In this document: piece by piece, positions 25,052 to 35,308 of the stretch
How the letters are laid out: each line of letters starts with the position of its first letter
Numbering within the stretch: the stretch's first letter is position 1
Assembly: GCF_020731145.1 (NCBI RefSeq)
Contig: NZ_JAJFZN010000001.1
Span: 124,001 to 188,000, forward strand
Length of the DNA: 64,000 nt
DNA from: Sneathiella sp. HT1-7
GTDB lineage: Bacteria; Pseudomonadota; Alphaproteobacteria; Sneathiellales; Sneathiellaceae
Reading direction: 5' to 3'
Notes under the pieces: model-generated
The model's input: only the letters and a program-made list of their open reading frames with translations
Databases searched by the model: none
Told to the model about the DNA's origin: nothing
Translations under genes and position numbers: made by a program

Positions 25052-25753
25052 ATGCTTTCGATACTTACTCTCGGCTTTTTAATTGGTATGCGCCACGCGT
25101 TGGAGGCAGATCATGTCGCTGCGGTCGCCAGCCTTGCATCGGGCAGCAAGAATATCCGGGAAACGGTATTCCATGGCGCAGTCTGGGGTCTCGGCCATAC
25201 GATCGCCCTGATGGTTTTTGGCTCAGTCGTTATTATGATGAACAGTACGGTGCCGGAAACACTCGCCCATTGGTTGGAATTTACTGTTGGAATTATGCTG
25301 GCGCTGCTTGGGGCCGATGTGATCCGGCGGATGATCCGGGACCGGGTACATTTTCATTTTCATAAACATAAAGCCAACGACCACTCTCATTTGCACGCGC
25401 ATTCCCACCGCGGTGAGGGCGAACATGCGGCCTCGGCTCATGAGCATACGCATAATAAGGGCCTGACGGCGCGCGTCCTCGCCGTCGGAATAATGCATGG
25501 AATGGCGGGATCCGCGGCTTTGGTTCTGCTCGTTGCCGGAACAATTACAAGTACGACGACAGCCATTCTTTATATTGTCCTCTTTGGCTTCGGATCTATT
25601 GTCGGTATGGCCGCGCTTTCCGCCGTTATTGCCGTTCCACTGCGCTATTCGGCTGCATCCATGACATGGGCGTATAACAGCATGCAGGTGATTGTCGGCA
25701 TCGGCACAATGTCGCTCGGCGTTTATACGATGTACAGCCTTGGCCTCGCCTGA
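25052..25753 (+). CDS. Nickel/cobalt transporter-like (NicO/UreH group) membrane protein
   Basis: 233 residues, about six helices. The first helix holds GMRHALEADHVAAVASLASG, which contains the HxxxxDH signature of Ni/Co transporters. A cytoplasmic or periplasmic loop (about residues 97-135) is extremely His-rich (HFHFHKHK, DHSHLHAHSH, HEHTH), a typical metal-binding loop. GIMHGMAGSAALVLLVAG matches the second half. Transport of Ni or Co, in or out, is inferred; direction is unknown. ATG 25052 begins at the conserved MLSILTLGFLIG; the frame opens at 24965, but that extension is not hydrophobic. The downstream EamA gene overlaps or abuts. Confidence 0.85.
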   Translation: MLSILTLGFLIGMRHALEADHVAAVASLASGSKNIRETVFHGAVWGLGHTIALMVFGSVVIMMNSTVPETLAHWLEFTVGIMLALLGADVIRRMIRDRVHFHFHKHKANDHSHLHAHSHRGEGEHAASAHEHTHNKGLTARVLAVGIMHGMAGSAALVLLVAGTITSTTTAILYIVLFGFGSIVGMAALSAVIAVPLRYSAASMTWAYNSMQVIVGIGTMSLGVYTMYSLGLA

Positions 25754-26669
25754 AAACAATCGGAAGCATAGAGAGGCAATCTCGCCCCTCGCTACCCTGC
25801 TCCCACATGGGGCTTTATTGCTTGCTGTAATGCTTCTTGGTCTGTCTTTTGTCGGCATACGGGCCATTATGACGGATCAGGAGGCTGCCGCATCCCTCGG
25901 ATTCCTTCGCTATGGGCTCGCGACGCTGATCCTTCTGCCATTGCTATGGCGGCGCAGGATAGTTATGCCTCCGCTGAAAGTGTTCACTATTGTAGCCCTT
26001 CTCGGCGTACTCCAGTTTGGCCTTTTCCATCTTTTCGTAAACACAGCCCTGAAGGATATTCCTGCTTCCCGCGGCGCAGTGATCTTCGCCCTTATTCCAA
26101 TCATGACCATGTTAATCGCGGCTATGGCGGGGCGCGACACACTCAATGGCATCAAGCTGTTTGCGGCGGTCTTATCCATTGTTGGCGTAACGCTTGCCAT
26201 TGGCGAAAAAGCCTTCGCCCCCAACGCCACGTCAAGTAGCTGGACAGGAGAGATACTCTTCTTTTTGGCAGTTAGCTGCGGCGCAACATATAACGCTTTT
26301 TCTGGCCGCCTAATGCAAAATCGCTCTGTCCTGCTACTCACGATTATCGGGATGAGCGCGGGAACCATGGTGATTTTTCCCGTCGCCTATAGCGAAGGAA
26401 TCGGAACCGTCATCGCCGGATATGACACGCAAGATTGGCTGTGGATACTGTATCTCGCGGGGCCCGCCGCAGCCTTCAGCCTTTTTATATTTAACTGGGG
26501 CCTAAAACAGCTCACTCCCTCCCAAGCGGCGATTTATGTACCCATAGCGCCTATCATGGCGGCGGCCTTCGGTGCCCTAATATTGAACGAGCATCTCTCC
26601 AATCTCTTCCTTGTAGGATTGGCCTGCGCCGTGGCGGGCCCAATTATTGTGAATTGGCGACGCAGTTAG
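25692..26669 (+). CDS. EamA/DMT superfamily transporter (start uncertain)
   Basis: A ten-helix EamA transporter whose real homology begins near GALLLAVMLLGLSFVGIRAIM, at about 25809. The coordinates give the longest frame from TTG 25692, which overlaps the upstream gene by 62 bases. Its first 30 residues look unlike a transporter N-terminus. No ATG or GTG sits at the expected position; the first in-frame ATG (25830) would cut into helix one. AGAGAGG at about 25769-25775 precedes an in-frame ATC at 25779, which could be a rare start. LTPSQAAIYVPIAPIMAAAFGALILNE is the usual second-repeat motif. Confidence 0.85.
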   Translation: MSASAQCRSAFIRCTALASPENNRKHREAISPLATLLPHGALLLAVMLLGLSFVGIRAIMTDQEAAASLGFLRYGLATLILLPLLWRRRIVMPPLKVFTIVALLGVLQFGLFHLFVNTALKDIPASRGAVIFALIPIMTMLIAAMAGRDTLNGIKLFAAVLSIVGVTLAIGEKAFAPNATSSSWTGEILFFLAVSCGATYNAFSGRLMQNRSVLLLTIIGMSAGTMVIFPVAYSEGIGTVIAGYDTQDWLWILYLAGPAAAFSLFIFNWGLKQLTPSQAAIYVPIAPIMAAAFGALILNEHLSNLFLVGLACAVAGPIIVNWRRS

Positions 26670-26683
26670 CGCGGAACAAGTTC

Positions 26684-26694
26684 CTGTCATAAAA
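26684..26694 (+). promoter_or_regulatory. Pho-box half-site upstream of the GDPD gene
   Basis: CTGTCATAAAA matches the conserved 11-bp unit of PhoB boxes and lies 66 bp before the start codon of a phosphodiesterase that would be useful under phosphate starvation. The expected second unit 11 bp on (TTGAATA) is a poor match, so this is tentative. Confidence 0.25.
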
Positions 26695-26759
26695 TTGAAT
26701 ACACTGCCTTAGTAAAAAGGCTAAAGTTCTATATTGGCGATATCTAAGAGAGAGATTTC

Positions 26760-28004
26760 ATGAAAGCTACCAGATTATTTATATCTTCGTTATTGGCCCT
26801 GTTTTTCATGACCTTACAACATGGTGAATCGACCGCTCAGCCGGCAGAAACTGTCTCCTACGGGCCGCGGCCTCTCTTCCTCGTGGATGAAATGGAAACC
26901 GGGGAGCTGAAAGAAAAGCTCCTGCAATGTCGGTCGCAACCAGCCAGAACAACAGATTTCTCTATTGGACATCGTGGCGCCTCCCTTCAGTTTCCCGAGC
27001 ATACAAAAGAAAGCTATCTTGCTGCTGCGCGCATGGGCGCGGGCATCATTGAATGCGACGTAACCTTCACCAAGGACAAGGCACTTGTCTGTCGGCACTC
27101 TCAATGTGATCTTCACCAGACGACAGATATTCTTGAACGCCCTGAGCTGGCGGCAAAATGCTCCGTTCCCTTTTCCCCGGCCAGTGAGAATGGTGGTAAG
27201 GCGTCTATGAAATGCTGTGCCTCTGATCTGACGCTTGCCGAGTTCAAATCCTTGAAGGGCAAGATGGATGGTGGAAACAAAAAGGCAGAAACCATTACTG
27301 AATACCTGAGAGGAACACCCAGTTGGCGTACGGATCTTTATGCCTCGAACGGCACTTTGATGACGCATCAGGAAAGTATCGCGCTGATTGACGGACTAGG
27401 ACTAAAATTCACACCAGAGCTTAAATCCGCCGATGTTCCAATGCCCTACGCAGGAAATTACAATCAGCAAGACTACGCCAAAGCAATGATCGCAGAGTAT
27501 AAAGCGGCGGGGATCGATCCGGCGCGTGTCTTTCCGCAATCCTTTAATCTCGACGATGTGTTTTATTGGATCGAAAGTGAGCCAGAGCTTGGTATGCAAG
27601 CCGTATTTCTTGATGGACGATATCGCGGCAATAGTCTGAACCCGGCTAATCCGGATACATTCTCACCAAGCATGCAAGAACTCGCCAATAAAGGCTTGCG
27701 CTATATTGCACCACCGATCTGGATGCTTCTTGCGTTGGATGAAAACGGCAAGATCGTCCCCTCATCCTATGCGAAGGAGGCCAAAAAGGCAGACCTTAAA
27801 ATCATTACCTGGACGTTGGAACGCTCCGGCTCCCTCACCACCGGCGGTGGCTGGTATTATAGAACAATCTCGAATGCTATAGACAACGAGGGCGACATGA
27901 TGACCGTTCTCGACGTTCTGGCGAAAGACGTGGGTGTTGTTGGTGTCTTCTCTGACTGGCCCGCGACAACCACTTATTATGCAAACTGCATGGGGCTTGA
28001 TTAA
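26760..28004 (+). CDS. Secreted glycerophosphodiester phosphodiesterase
   Basis: A 414-residue protein with an N-terminal signal peptide ending near ESTAQPA. The GDPD barrel starts at [33 protein letters not shown], which contains the catalytic His-Arg and the Glu/Asp metal ligands. The second catalytic His is in VCRHSQCDL. It would cleave glycerophosphodiesters to glycerol-3-phosphate and an alcohol in the periplasm. There is an insertion with several cysteines (residues about 125-160), as in the larger, exported members. A possible PhoB half-site lies upstream. The stop overlaps that of convergent putA by four bases. Confidence 0.93.
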   Translation: MKATRLFISSLLALFFMTLQHGESTAQPAETVSYGPRPLFLVDEMETGELKEKLLQCRSQPARTTDFSIGHRGASLQFPEHTKESYLAAARMGAGIIECDVTFTKDKALVCRHSQCDLHQTTDILERPELAAKCSVPFSPASENGGKASMKCCASDLTLAEFKSLKGKMDGGNKKAETITEYLRGTPSWRTDLYASNGTLMTHQESIALIDGLGLKFTPELKSADVPMPYAGNYNQQDYAKAMIAEYKAAGIDPARVFPQSFNLDDVFYWIESEPELGMQAVFLDGRYRGNSLNPANPDTFSPSMQELANKGLRYIAPPIWMLLALDENGKIVPSSYAKEAKKADLKIITWTLERSGSLTTGGGWYYRTISNAIDNEGDMMTVLDVLAKDVGVVGVFSDWPATTTYYANCMGLD

Positions 28005-31000
28005 GCCTCATTCGCCGCAAGAAGCTTGGTATTGCCGCCCGAAGCAGTCGTATCGACACAAAGCGCCCGTTCCGCAACGTAATATTCCCAATCCTCACTG
28101 CCGGTGATCAGCGGGACGATTGATCCGTCGCGAGTTGCAATTGCCTGTCGGTAGGCACGAAGATCATACTCCCCACCCGTGAGGGCAACTCCGGCCAATG
28201 ACGGCAACGCCGCGACTAATCCCGGTGTCAGTTCCTCCTCAAGGCGGATGATAAGTCCTTTTAGCCCTTTTACCGCGTCAAACGCTTTGATTACTTCTTC
28301 GTTTCCTTCCGGCGCATTCGCAAGAATAACGCTGTTTCCGGTGAGCAATGCCGTCAACGCCATTCTGATTGCGTCTGATCCCGCGCACAGAATTATCCCC
28401 CGCCCGTGAAGGCCTAGACGATTACTTTCCCCGGTCGGTCCCGCCAGATCGACAGAACCAGGACTATAATCCAGTGCCTGATCCAGAGTTTCCCTGATTG
28501 TCTTCTGCAGGGTTACCCGCAGTTTAGAGGAAGAGTTTTCCAACATTGCTCTGCGATCTTCGCTCTGATCCCATCGCGATTGCGCCTGTCGCAACCCTCG
28601 GATTACTGCATATAGATTGTCGGATATAGTTACCCTCGGCCATGTGCTGGCAGCCTGCCCAGAAGAGAGCTTTACATGACCTTTCTTCTTCATAAAACGA
28701 TGAAGATAGAGCGGTCCACCTGCCTTCGGGCCGGTCCCCGACAGCCCCTCCCCACCAAATGGCTGAACGCCAACGACAGCACCAATCTGGTTGCGATTAA
28801 CATAGAGATTACCAACATGTGCCCGATCACAAACATCCTGAACACGGGTATCGACACGGGTATGCAGACCGAGTGTCAACCCATAACCTGTGGCATTGAT
28901 CTTCTCGACGACCTTGTTCACGTCCTCTGCCTTGAATGTTGCAACGTGCAAAACTGGACCAAATATCTCTTTCTCTAGTTCCTCAATCCCGTCGATTCGA
29001 TAAGCCGCCGGACTTACAAAACAATCCGCCTTTGCCTGCGGCGGTAGCGGCAATTTCTTGATCAAACGGCCGGCGTCTTCCATCTTTTTACAGTGCGCTT
29101 CAATCATGGACTTCGCATCAAGGTCGATGACTGGCCCCACATCGACAGCAATATCCCAGGGATTGCCAATCTTGAGTTCTGCCATCGCGCCTTCAAGCAT
29201 TTCAGTAACCTTGTCAGCCACATCCTCCTGTACATAGAGGACGCGGAGCGCAGAGCATCTCTGGCCCGCAGACTGGAACGCCGATGCGACGATATCCCGG
29301 ATCGCCTGCTCCGGTAGTGCGCTTGAATCAACAATCATGGCATTGAGACCGCCCGTTTCCGCAATGAGCGGCGCCCTCGGGTCTGCATTCTCGGCCATTG
29401 ATCGCGCAATGCGCTGCGCGGTTACCGTCGATCCAGTGAAGCAAACACCCTGTATATCGGGATGCGAGACCAACGCCGCCCCAACGACCGCACCATCGCC
29501 CGGCAGAAGTTGCAGAACATCGCCCGGAATTCCTGCGGCGCGCATCAATTCAACGGCCCTGTTGGCAATTAATGGTGTTTGTTCCGCTGGTTTCGCGATC
29601 ACGGTGTTGCCTGCGACCAATGCGGCGACAATCTGCCCCGTAAATATGGCAAGCGGAAAATTCCAGGGGGAGATACAGATAAAAAGACCGCGCCCCTCTA
29701 AATCTCCCTTTTTTGCATCCTCCCGCGCCCGCAAAGCATAATATCGACAGAAGTCGGCTGCCTCCCGTACTTCGGAAATTCCGTCCATGATCGATTTGCC
29801 TGCCTCCCGCGCCAGCAAAGCCATCAGTTCCACCCGGTTTTCCTCGTAAAGATCGGCAAGACGCTCTAATACTTCTGCACGATCATTAATCGGCGTTTGC
29901 CGCCAGTCCGTCACCCCGGCAACAGCAATGGAAACTGCCGCACTTATATCATCCGGTGTCGCCTCTATTACTCTACCAACGATATCTGATCGCTGGGAAG
30001 GGTTACAGACATCACGTCCCTTACCGGCCACCCGTTTTCCCTCAATCATCGGAGCAGCCTGCCATGTCGTGGCCTTGAAGGCATCGCGACTATCCTCAAA
30101 CGCCGCCAGTACCGACGGGTTCGGGAAATTAATACCTGCTGAGTTACGCCGCCACTCTCCATATATTGCCAACGGCAAGGGAATTTTGTCATTTTCTATT
30201 GTCGAGTAAGATAAAATTGTATCCACCGGATCGCGCACAACTTGCTGCGGTGGAACTTTTTCATCGAGAACCTGATTGACGAAAGAACTGTTCGCCCCGT
30301 TTTCAAGCAGCCGGCGGACAAGATACGCGAGAAGGTCTTCATGAACCCCGACCGGCGCATAAATGCGGCATCGATTTTTGTTGTGCGCCATGACAAGGTC
30401 ATGCAATCCTTCCCCCATGCCATGGAGCCGCTGAAACTCAAAGTTATCGACTTCGTCTGCCATATCCAGAATGCCCGCAATTGAATGCGCATTATGCGTC
30501 GCAAACTGCGGGTAAATATGATCTGTCATGGAAAGTAACTTCTTTGCACAGGCTAGATAACTGACATCCGTTGCTGCCTTTCGGGTGAACACAGGATACC
30601 CTTCATATCCCATGACCTGCGCGAGCTTGATCTCAGTATCCCAATAGGCGCCTTTGACCAGCCGAACCATAATCTTCCGGTTCAGCTTTTTGGACAGCGC
30701 ATATAGCCAGTCGAGCACGTAGGCGGCGCGCGGCCCATAAGCCTGCACCACGACCCCAAACCCGTCCCATCCTTTCAGGTCCGGGCTTGCCAACACAGTT
30801 TCGATTACATCGAGAGAGAGATCGAGGCGATCGGCCTCTTCCGCATCGATATTGAAGCCCATATTAGCGTTCTTCGCCTGAAACACGAGGGACGACAGGC
30901 GCGGCACCAACTCATCAATGACCCGCTTTTTCTGTGCATATTCGTAACGCGGATGAAGCGCCGAAAGCTTCACGGATATACCCGGATTATTACGACTATC

Positions 31001-31702
31001 CGCATGCCGGCTGTGTTCAGAAATACTGGATATTGCCTTGGCGTAGGCCATGAAATAACGCTGCGCGTCTTCTGCTGTTCGCGCCGCCTCACCCAGCATG
31101 TCATAGGAATATGTATATCCCTTTTTCTCCATTCCTCGGGCGCGGCTCATCGCTTCCTGAATATCGCGGCCAAGCACGAATTGATGACCGAGAACTTTCA
31201 TGGATTGACTGACGGCGGTGCGGATAACCGGCTCCCCTACCCGCTTCATAAGCTTTCGAAGCTGCCCGACGACGTCAAGTGAACCATCACCAAGTGGATG
31301 AACAACCTTTCCCGTCAGCATCAGCCCCCATGTGGAGGCATTCACCAACGGAGAGGAAGAATGACCTAGATGCTTGCTCCAGTCCGCAGGGGCGATCTTA
31401 TCGCTTATCAGCGCGTCCATGGTTATTTCGTCCGGCACACGCAAGAGAGCCTCAGCCAGGCACATCAGGGCGACCCCTTCCTCAGTTGTAAGGCCATATT
31501 CACCGAGGAAGGTTTCCATAACGCCGGGGTTGTCAGCACGGCGGAGTTCTTTCACTAAAACCACAGCCTGATCAACGATCCGGTTTCGGGCGTCTTCCGA
31601 GAGGTCCAGATCGTCAATCAGTTTATGAACTGCCGCTGCCTCATTTGTGAGATAGTTGTCGCGGATATCGGAGCGAAGTTGCAGCAATTTCTTCTGAGCC
31701 AT
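28001..31702 (-). CDS. putA: Bifunctional proline dehydrogenase/L-glutamate gamma-semialdehyde dehydrogenase
   Basis: 1233 residues. The protein oxidises proline to pyrroline-5-carboxylate (FAD barrel, about residues 130-480; [16 protein letters not shown] near 345). It then makes glutamate (NAD-dependent aldehyde dehydrogenase, about residues 560-1000; [11 protein letters not shown] and [13 protein letters not shown] with the nucleophilic Cys near 812). A further 200-residue ALDH-like C-terminal region is present, as in long PutA. The N-terminus lacks the ribbon-helix-helix domain of E. coli PutA, so it is not its own repressor. ATG 31702 follows GACGAGG; the frame opens at 31792. Confidence 0.96.
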   Translation of the reverse strand: MAQKKLLQLRSDIRDNYLTNEAAAVHKLIDDLDLSEDARNRIVDQAVVLVKELRRADNPGVMETFLGEYGLTTEEGVALMCLAEALLRVPDEITMDALISDKIAPADWSKHLGHSSSPLVNASTWGLMLTGKVVHPLGDGSLDVVGQLRKLMKRVGEPVIRTAVSQSMKVLGHQFVLGRDIQEAMSRARGMEKKGYTYSYDMLGEAARTAEDAQRYFMAYAKAISSISEHSRHADSRNNPGISVKLSALHPRYEYAQKKRVIDELVPRLSSLVFQAKNANMGFNIDAEEADRLDLSLDVIETVLASPDLKGWDGFGVVVQAYGPRAAYVLDWLYALSKKLNRKIMVRLVKGAYWDTEIKLAQVMGYEGYPVFTRKAATDVSYLACAKKLLSMTDHIYPQFATHNAHSIAGILDMADEVDNFEFQRLHGMGEGLHDLVMAHNKNRCRIYAPVGVHEDLLAYLVRRLLENGANSSFVNQVLDEKVPPQQVVRDPVDTILSYSTIENDKIPLPLAIYGEWRRNSAGINFPNPSVLAAFEDSRDAFKATTWQAAPMIEGKRVAGKGRDVCNPSQRSDIVGRVIEATPDDISAAVSIAVAGVTDWRQTPINDRAEVLERLADLYEENRVELMALLAREAGKSIMDGISEVREAADFCRYYALRAREDAKKGDLEGRGLFICISPWNFPLAIFTGQIVAALVAGNTVIAKPAEQTPLIANRAVELMRAAGIPGDVLQLLPGDGAVVGAALVSHPDIQGVCFTGSTVTAQRIARSMAENADPRAPLIAETGGLNAMIVDSSALPEQAIRDIVASAFQSAGQRCSALRVLYVQEDVADKVTEMLEGAMAELKIGNPWDIAVDVGPVIDLDAKSMIEAHCKKMEDAGRLIKKLPLPPQAKADCFVSPAAYRIDGIEELEKEIFGPVLHVATFKAEDVNKVVEKINATGYGLTLGLHTRVDTRVQDVCDRAHVGNLYVNRNQIGAVVGVQPFGGEGLSGTGPKAGGPLYLHRFMKKKGHVKLSSGQAASTWPRVTISDNLYAVIRGLRQAQSRWDQSEDRRAMLENSSSKLRVTLQKTIRETLDQALDYSPGSVDLAGPTGESNRLGLHGRGIILCAGSDAIRMALTALLTGNSVILANAPEGNEEVIKAFDAVKGLKGLIIRLEEELTPGLVAALPSLAGVALTGGEYDLRAYRQAIATRDGSIVPLITGSEDWEYYVAERALCVDTTASGGNTKLLAANEA

Positions 31703-31885
31703 GACCAGCCTCGTCTTTGAGTTATTAGTAAGCGTGAAATTACCACAAATATTACTCTCAAATCGGAAGGCCTTGTGACCAAAGTGCACCAAAATTACGC
31801 TGTAAAGTCAGAGCGCCTTCATATCCAGGCATCTAATTTCCTAAAAACCCCCGCCATTATAGGCAAAACGACTATACCAACGCAC

Positions 31886-33433
31886 TTATGGCCGCACCTT
31901 GAAGGTCGAAACGCCTGTCTCCCTCAGCGGTGCCGCCATTTCCGCAAAATCACAGAGAAGCTTCCGGGTATCACGCGGATCAACAATTTCTTCGATCATG
32001 AAGCGCTCTGCTGTCCGGAAAGGAGACCGCAAGCGATTCAGCCGTTCCTCTATCTCCTCTAGCTTCGCCTTGGGATCATCCGATGCTTCCAGCTCGGATT
32101 TATAAGCAGCTTCCAGCCCCCCTGCGATGGGCAACGACCCCCAGTCACCCGATGGCCAGGCATACCTGAGATTGAACCGTCCTGAATTCATATGTGCAGC
32201 CCCCGCAACCCCATAGGCTTTGCGTAGAATAATCGCACACCAGGGCACACTCGCCTGTGCAATTGCCGCCATCGCCCGCACACCATGACGGATCGTTGCT
32301 TGTTCTTCCGCTTGCCGGCCGACAAGAAAGCCCGGAATATCAACCAGATGAGCAACCGGCAGATGGAATGTCTGCGCAAGGTCAACAAAACGAAGGACTT
32401 TATCCGAGGCATCTGATGTCCATGCTCCCGCATAATGATAAGGATCGCTGGCCATAATGGCGACCGGCCAGCCATCCATTCGGGCAAAACCCGTAATAAC
32501 TGAGCGTCCCCATTTCTTGCCAATTTCAAAGAAACTGCCCTTATCAACGACCGCCTCAATGATTTTTCGCATTTTATAGACCTTGCGCGAATCCCGAGGG
32601 ATCGCATCGATCAGCCAGTCTTCGCGTCGGTTTGGATCGTCATCGCTTTCGACGCGTTCTGGTAATTCAAAGACAGAAGGCGGCAGGTAAGAAAGAAACC
32701 GCCGTGCACGTTCAAATGCTTCTTCCTCTGAATTTGCTTCATCATCCACGGCTCCGTTGCGCGTGTGAATATCAGAACCGCCTAATTCATTCTTGGTCAG
32801 AACCTCCCCGGTTCTGGCGACCACAGGCGGGCCCGCGACAAACATCTGGGACGTTTCCTTGACCATTACCGAATAATGACTTGCGGCAACTCGCGCCGCG
32901 CCCAACCCGGCCGTTGAACCGAGAGCGAGTGCAACAACCGGTACTTTCGAGAGATTCTCGATCACCGTATCCCATCCACGAACTTCGGGGACATAGGTGC
33001 GGCCTTCGGTTTCGATAGTCTTGACCGAGCCACCGCCGCCAGTCCCGTCAACGAGGCGGATCAGCGGCAGACGCATCGTGCCCGCCATATTTTCGACATG
33101 GATCAGTTTCTCGCGTATACCTGCATCGTTCGCTCCGCCGCGTACCGTAAAGTCGTCACCTGCGACAACCACGCGACGGCCATTTACACGCCCTCGCCCA
33201 GTAATCAAATTTGCTGGCTGCATATCTACAAGATTGCCGTCTGCGTCATATTCCGCCTTCCCCGTGACAGACCCGACTTCTTCAAAGGAGCCTTCATCGA
33301 CCATTTTGGCGATCCGGTCACGAACAGTCAGCTTTCCGGCATTTACATGACGCGCGACCTTCTCCTCTCCCCCCATTTTTTTGGCAAGAGCCTGACGGGC
33401 CTTTAGTTCTTCAATCTCTTTTTCCCAACTCAT
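31886..33433 (-). CDS. Acyl-CoA carboxylase carboxyltransferase (beta) subunit
   Basis: A 515-residue biotin-dependent carboxyltransferase of the propionyl/methylcrotonyl-CoA type with two crotonase-like halves. The N half contains KLTVRDRIAKMVDEGSFEEVG, GRGRVNGRRVVVAGDDFTVRGG and ALALGSTAGLGAA. The C half contains KIIEAVVDKGSFFEIGKKWGRSVITGFARMDGWPVAIMASDP and HLVDIPGFLVGRQAE, followed by RKAYGVAGAAH. It needs a biotin carboxylase/BCCP partner, and none is in the window. The substrate cannot be read from sequence. A perfect 12-bp palindrome lies 52 bp upstream. Confidence 0.92.
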   Translation of the reverse strand: MSWEKEIEELKARQALAKKMGGEEKVARHVNAGKLTVRDRIAKMVDEGSFEEVGSVTGKAEYDADGNLVDMQPANLITGRGRVNGRRVVVAGDDFTVRGGANDAGIREKLIHVENMAGTMRLPLIRLVDGTGGGGSVKTIETEGRTYVPEVRGWDTVIENLSKVPVVALALGSTAGLGAARVAASHYSVMVKETSQMFVAGPPVVARTGEVLTKNELGGSDIHTRNGAVDDEANSEEEAFERARRFLSYLPPSVFELPERVESDDDPNRREDWLIDAIPRDSRKVYKMRKIIEAVVDKGSFFEIGKKWGRSVITGFARMDGWPVAIMASDPYHYAGAWTSDASDKVLRFVDLAQTFHLPVAHLVDIPGFLVGRQAEEQATIRHGVRAMAAIAQASVPWCAIILRKAYGVAGAAHMNSGRFNLRYAWPSGDWGSLPIAGGLEAAYKSELEASDDPKAKLEEIEERLNRLRSPFRTAERFMIEEIVDPRDTRKLLCDFAEMAAPLRETGVSTFKVRP

Positions 33434-33484
33434 TTATCTGTCCCTTTTTATTGTTTTTCTTTGGACGCGGGCTGCACTGATTAT

Positions 33485-33496
33485 GACGCATGCGTC
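33485..33496. promoter_or_regulatory. 12-bp perfect palindrome upstream of the carboxyltransferase
   Basis: GACGCATGCGTC lies 51 bases before the minus-strand ATG at 33433, in a 143-bp intergenic region. Its position suits an operator. No matching second copy was noticed, and no regulator is adjacent. Confidence 0.3.
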
Positions 33497-33576
33497 GGCT
33501 TAGTCTTGTCGATAAAATATCAAACCCGTCAAAGGCATCGCTGTCAACTGCTTCAACGCATGAATAACCTCTGGTA

Positions 33577-34449
33577 TCATTCCGGAAGGAGAACAAACGA
33601 GGTCTCACCCGGAACCCTATCGAAGCGCTGACCTCGCCAATCTTCTTTCGCGCGCTCTATTCTTTCTTTGCGGGTCGAGACGAAATTCCAATACATAAAC
33701 CGCGGCTCTGGCAGCGCGTCACCGCCCAAAACGACAAAGGTCGCTTCCTGCCGGGAGGTCAGTAAGACATTTGGTTTCTTTTCAAGCACCGCAAGAGTGC
33801 CTGCCCCAACGATCGCGCCATCAATATCAAGCTCCCCGTCAACAACATAAACAGCTGCCTCGTCATAATCGGGAGCAAACGGGATAGAAACACCGGCTTC
33901 AAGTCGTAAATCAACAAAGAAATACCTGTTCATTGTTTCGACGGGCGACGTTTTGCCAAACAGGCTACCCACAACAAGGCGGCCATGCCATCCCTCTCCC
34001 TTTAAGTCCGGCAATGCTGATTTCGGGGTATGGGAGAAGACTGGCCGTATCTCTTCATGCTCTTTGGGAAGGGCCACCCACATCTGCAAGCCGTGAACAT
34101 CGCGATCCTTCGACCGGGTTTCTTCGCTGCTACGCTCTGAATGGACAATCCCGCGCCCCGCAGTCATCAGATTAACATCGCCAGGAAAAATCTCCTGCAC
34201 CGTTCCCAGGCTGTCGCGATGAAGGATCGCCCCCTCAAACAGATAGGTTACCGTGGCGAGCCCGATATGTGGATGTGGCAGCACATCAATCCCCTCCCCG
34301 GCCTTTAGGGTTGTAGGCCCCATATGGTCGAGAAAAACAAAAGCACCAACTGAACGGCATCGCGCGACAGGCAAAAGACGCCGCACCTCAAACCCGCCGA
34401 TATCCTTGGGCTTTCCGGTGATGCTAAGGGCTATGCTATCCGCAGACAT
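33577..34449 (-). CDS. Pirin family protein
   Basis: A 290-residue bicupin. The N-terminal metal-binding cupin has HPHIGLATVTYLFEG (His59 and His61) and NLMTAGRGIVHSERS (His and Glu near 101-103), matching the four metal ligands of pirin. The C-terminal half contains FAPDYDEAAVYVVDGELDIDG. Bacterial pirins are metal-binding proteins, some with quercetinase-like activity or partners in pyruvate metabolism; the role here is unknown. It sits 16 bases downstream of 3-hydroxybutyrate dehydrogenase and reads the same way, so the two are probably co-transcribed. Confidence 0.92.
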   Translation of the reverse strand: MSADSIALSITGKPKDIGGFEVRRLLPVARCRSVGAFVFLDHMGPTTLKAGEGIDVLPHPHIGLATVTYLFEGAILHRDSLGTVQEIFPGDVNLMTAGRGIVHSERSSEETRSKDRDVHGLQMWVALPKEHEEIRPVFSHTPKSALPDLKGEGWHGRLVVGSLFGKTSPVETMNRYFFVDLRLEAGVSIPFAPDYDEAAVYVVDGELDIDGAIVGAGTLAVLEKKPNVLLTSRQEATFVVLGGDALPEPRFMYWNFVSTRKERIERAKEDWRGQRFDRVPGETSFVLLPE

Positions 34450-34465
34450 CTAATTTCAACCTCCC

Positions 34466-35248
34466 CTATTGCGCCGTCCAGCCTCCGTCGATGGATTGCA
34501 GACTGCCCGTGATATTTTCAGCAGTGTCACTGCAAAGGAACAGGGCAAGAGCCGCTACCTGCTCTATAGTCGTGAATTTTTTCGTTGCCGCAGCCGCGAG
34601 CAGCACGTCATTGATCACTTCGTCTTCGGTTATACCGCGCGTGCGCGCTGTATCCGGTATCTGCTTTTCCACCAGTGGCGTCCAGACATAGCCCGGACAG
34701 ATCGCATTGACCGTAATATTGTCCCGCGCAACTTCCAGCGCTGCGGTTTTGGTCAGCCCGGCAATACCATGCTTTGCGGCGACGTATGCACTTTTATTGG
34801 GTGAAGCAACCAAAGCATGGGCCGACGCCATGTTAATGATCCGCCCCCATCCCCGCTTTGTCATAAGCGGAATTGCATGGTGCATGGTGTGAAATGCCGA
34901 CGATAGATTGATGGCGATAATTGCATCCCATTTCTCCGTGGGGAATTCGGCGATCGGCGAGACATATTGAATACCCGCATTATTGATCAGTATATCGACA
35001 CCACCGAACTCTTTGTCCACCATTTCGAACAGGGTCGCAATTTCATCGGGTTTGGTCATATCGGCCGCATTGTACAGACATTTGACGCCATATTCACTTC
35101 CGATTGAGCTGCGCAGAGCCTCTATTTCCGCCGCATCACCAAAGCCGTTGAGGATAATGTGGCAGCCCTCTTTCGCAAGCGCTCTGGCGCATCCCTCACC
35201 TATTCCGGAAGTTGATCCCGTGATTACCGCGACCTTGTCTTTTAGCAT
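34466..35248 (-). CDS. D-3-hydroxybutyrate dehydrogenase (SDR)
   Basis: A 260-residue short-chain dehydrogenase converting 3-hydroxybutyrate and acetoacetate with NAD. The cofactor site is TGSTSGIGEGCARALA, and NNAGIQYVSPIAEFP is the typical bacterial BDH loop. The catalytic Ser-Tyr-Lys set lies in NMASAHALVASPNKSAYVAAKHG, and CPGYVWTPLVEKQI is the substrate-binding loop of this subfamily. This suggests polyhydroxybutyrate or ketone-body metabolism. ATG 35248 has AAGGA seven bases before it and is preferred over the GTG at 35254. Pirin follows in the same direction. Confidence 0.92.
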   Translation of the reverse strand: MLKDKVAVITGSTSGIGEGCARALAKEGCHIILNGFGDAAEIEALRSSIGSEYGVKCLYNAADMTKPDEIATLFEMVDKEFGGVDILINNAGIQYVSPIAEFPTEKWDAIIAINLSSAFHTMHHAIPLMTKRGWGRIINMASAHALVASPNKSAYVAAKHGIAGLTKTAALEVARDNITVNAICPGYVWTPLVEKQIPDTARTRGITEDEVINDVLLAAAATKKFTTIEQVAALALFLCSDTAENITGSLQSIDGGWTAQ

Positions 35249-35308
35249 GTCCACATCCTTTTAAAATGCGCCGTGAATAAAAAGTTCAGTTTTGAATACC
35301 AACCGCGC

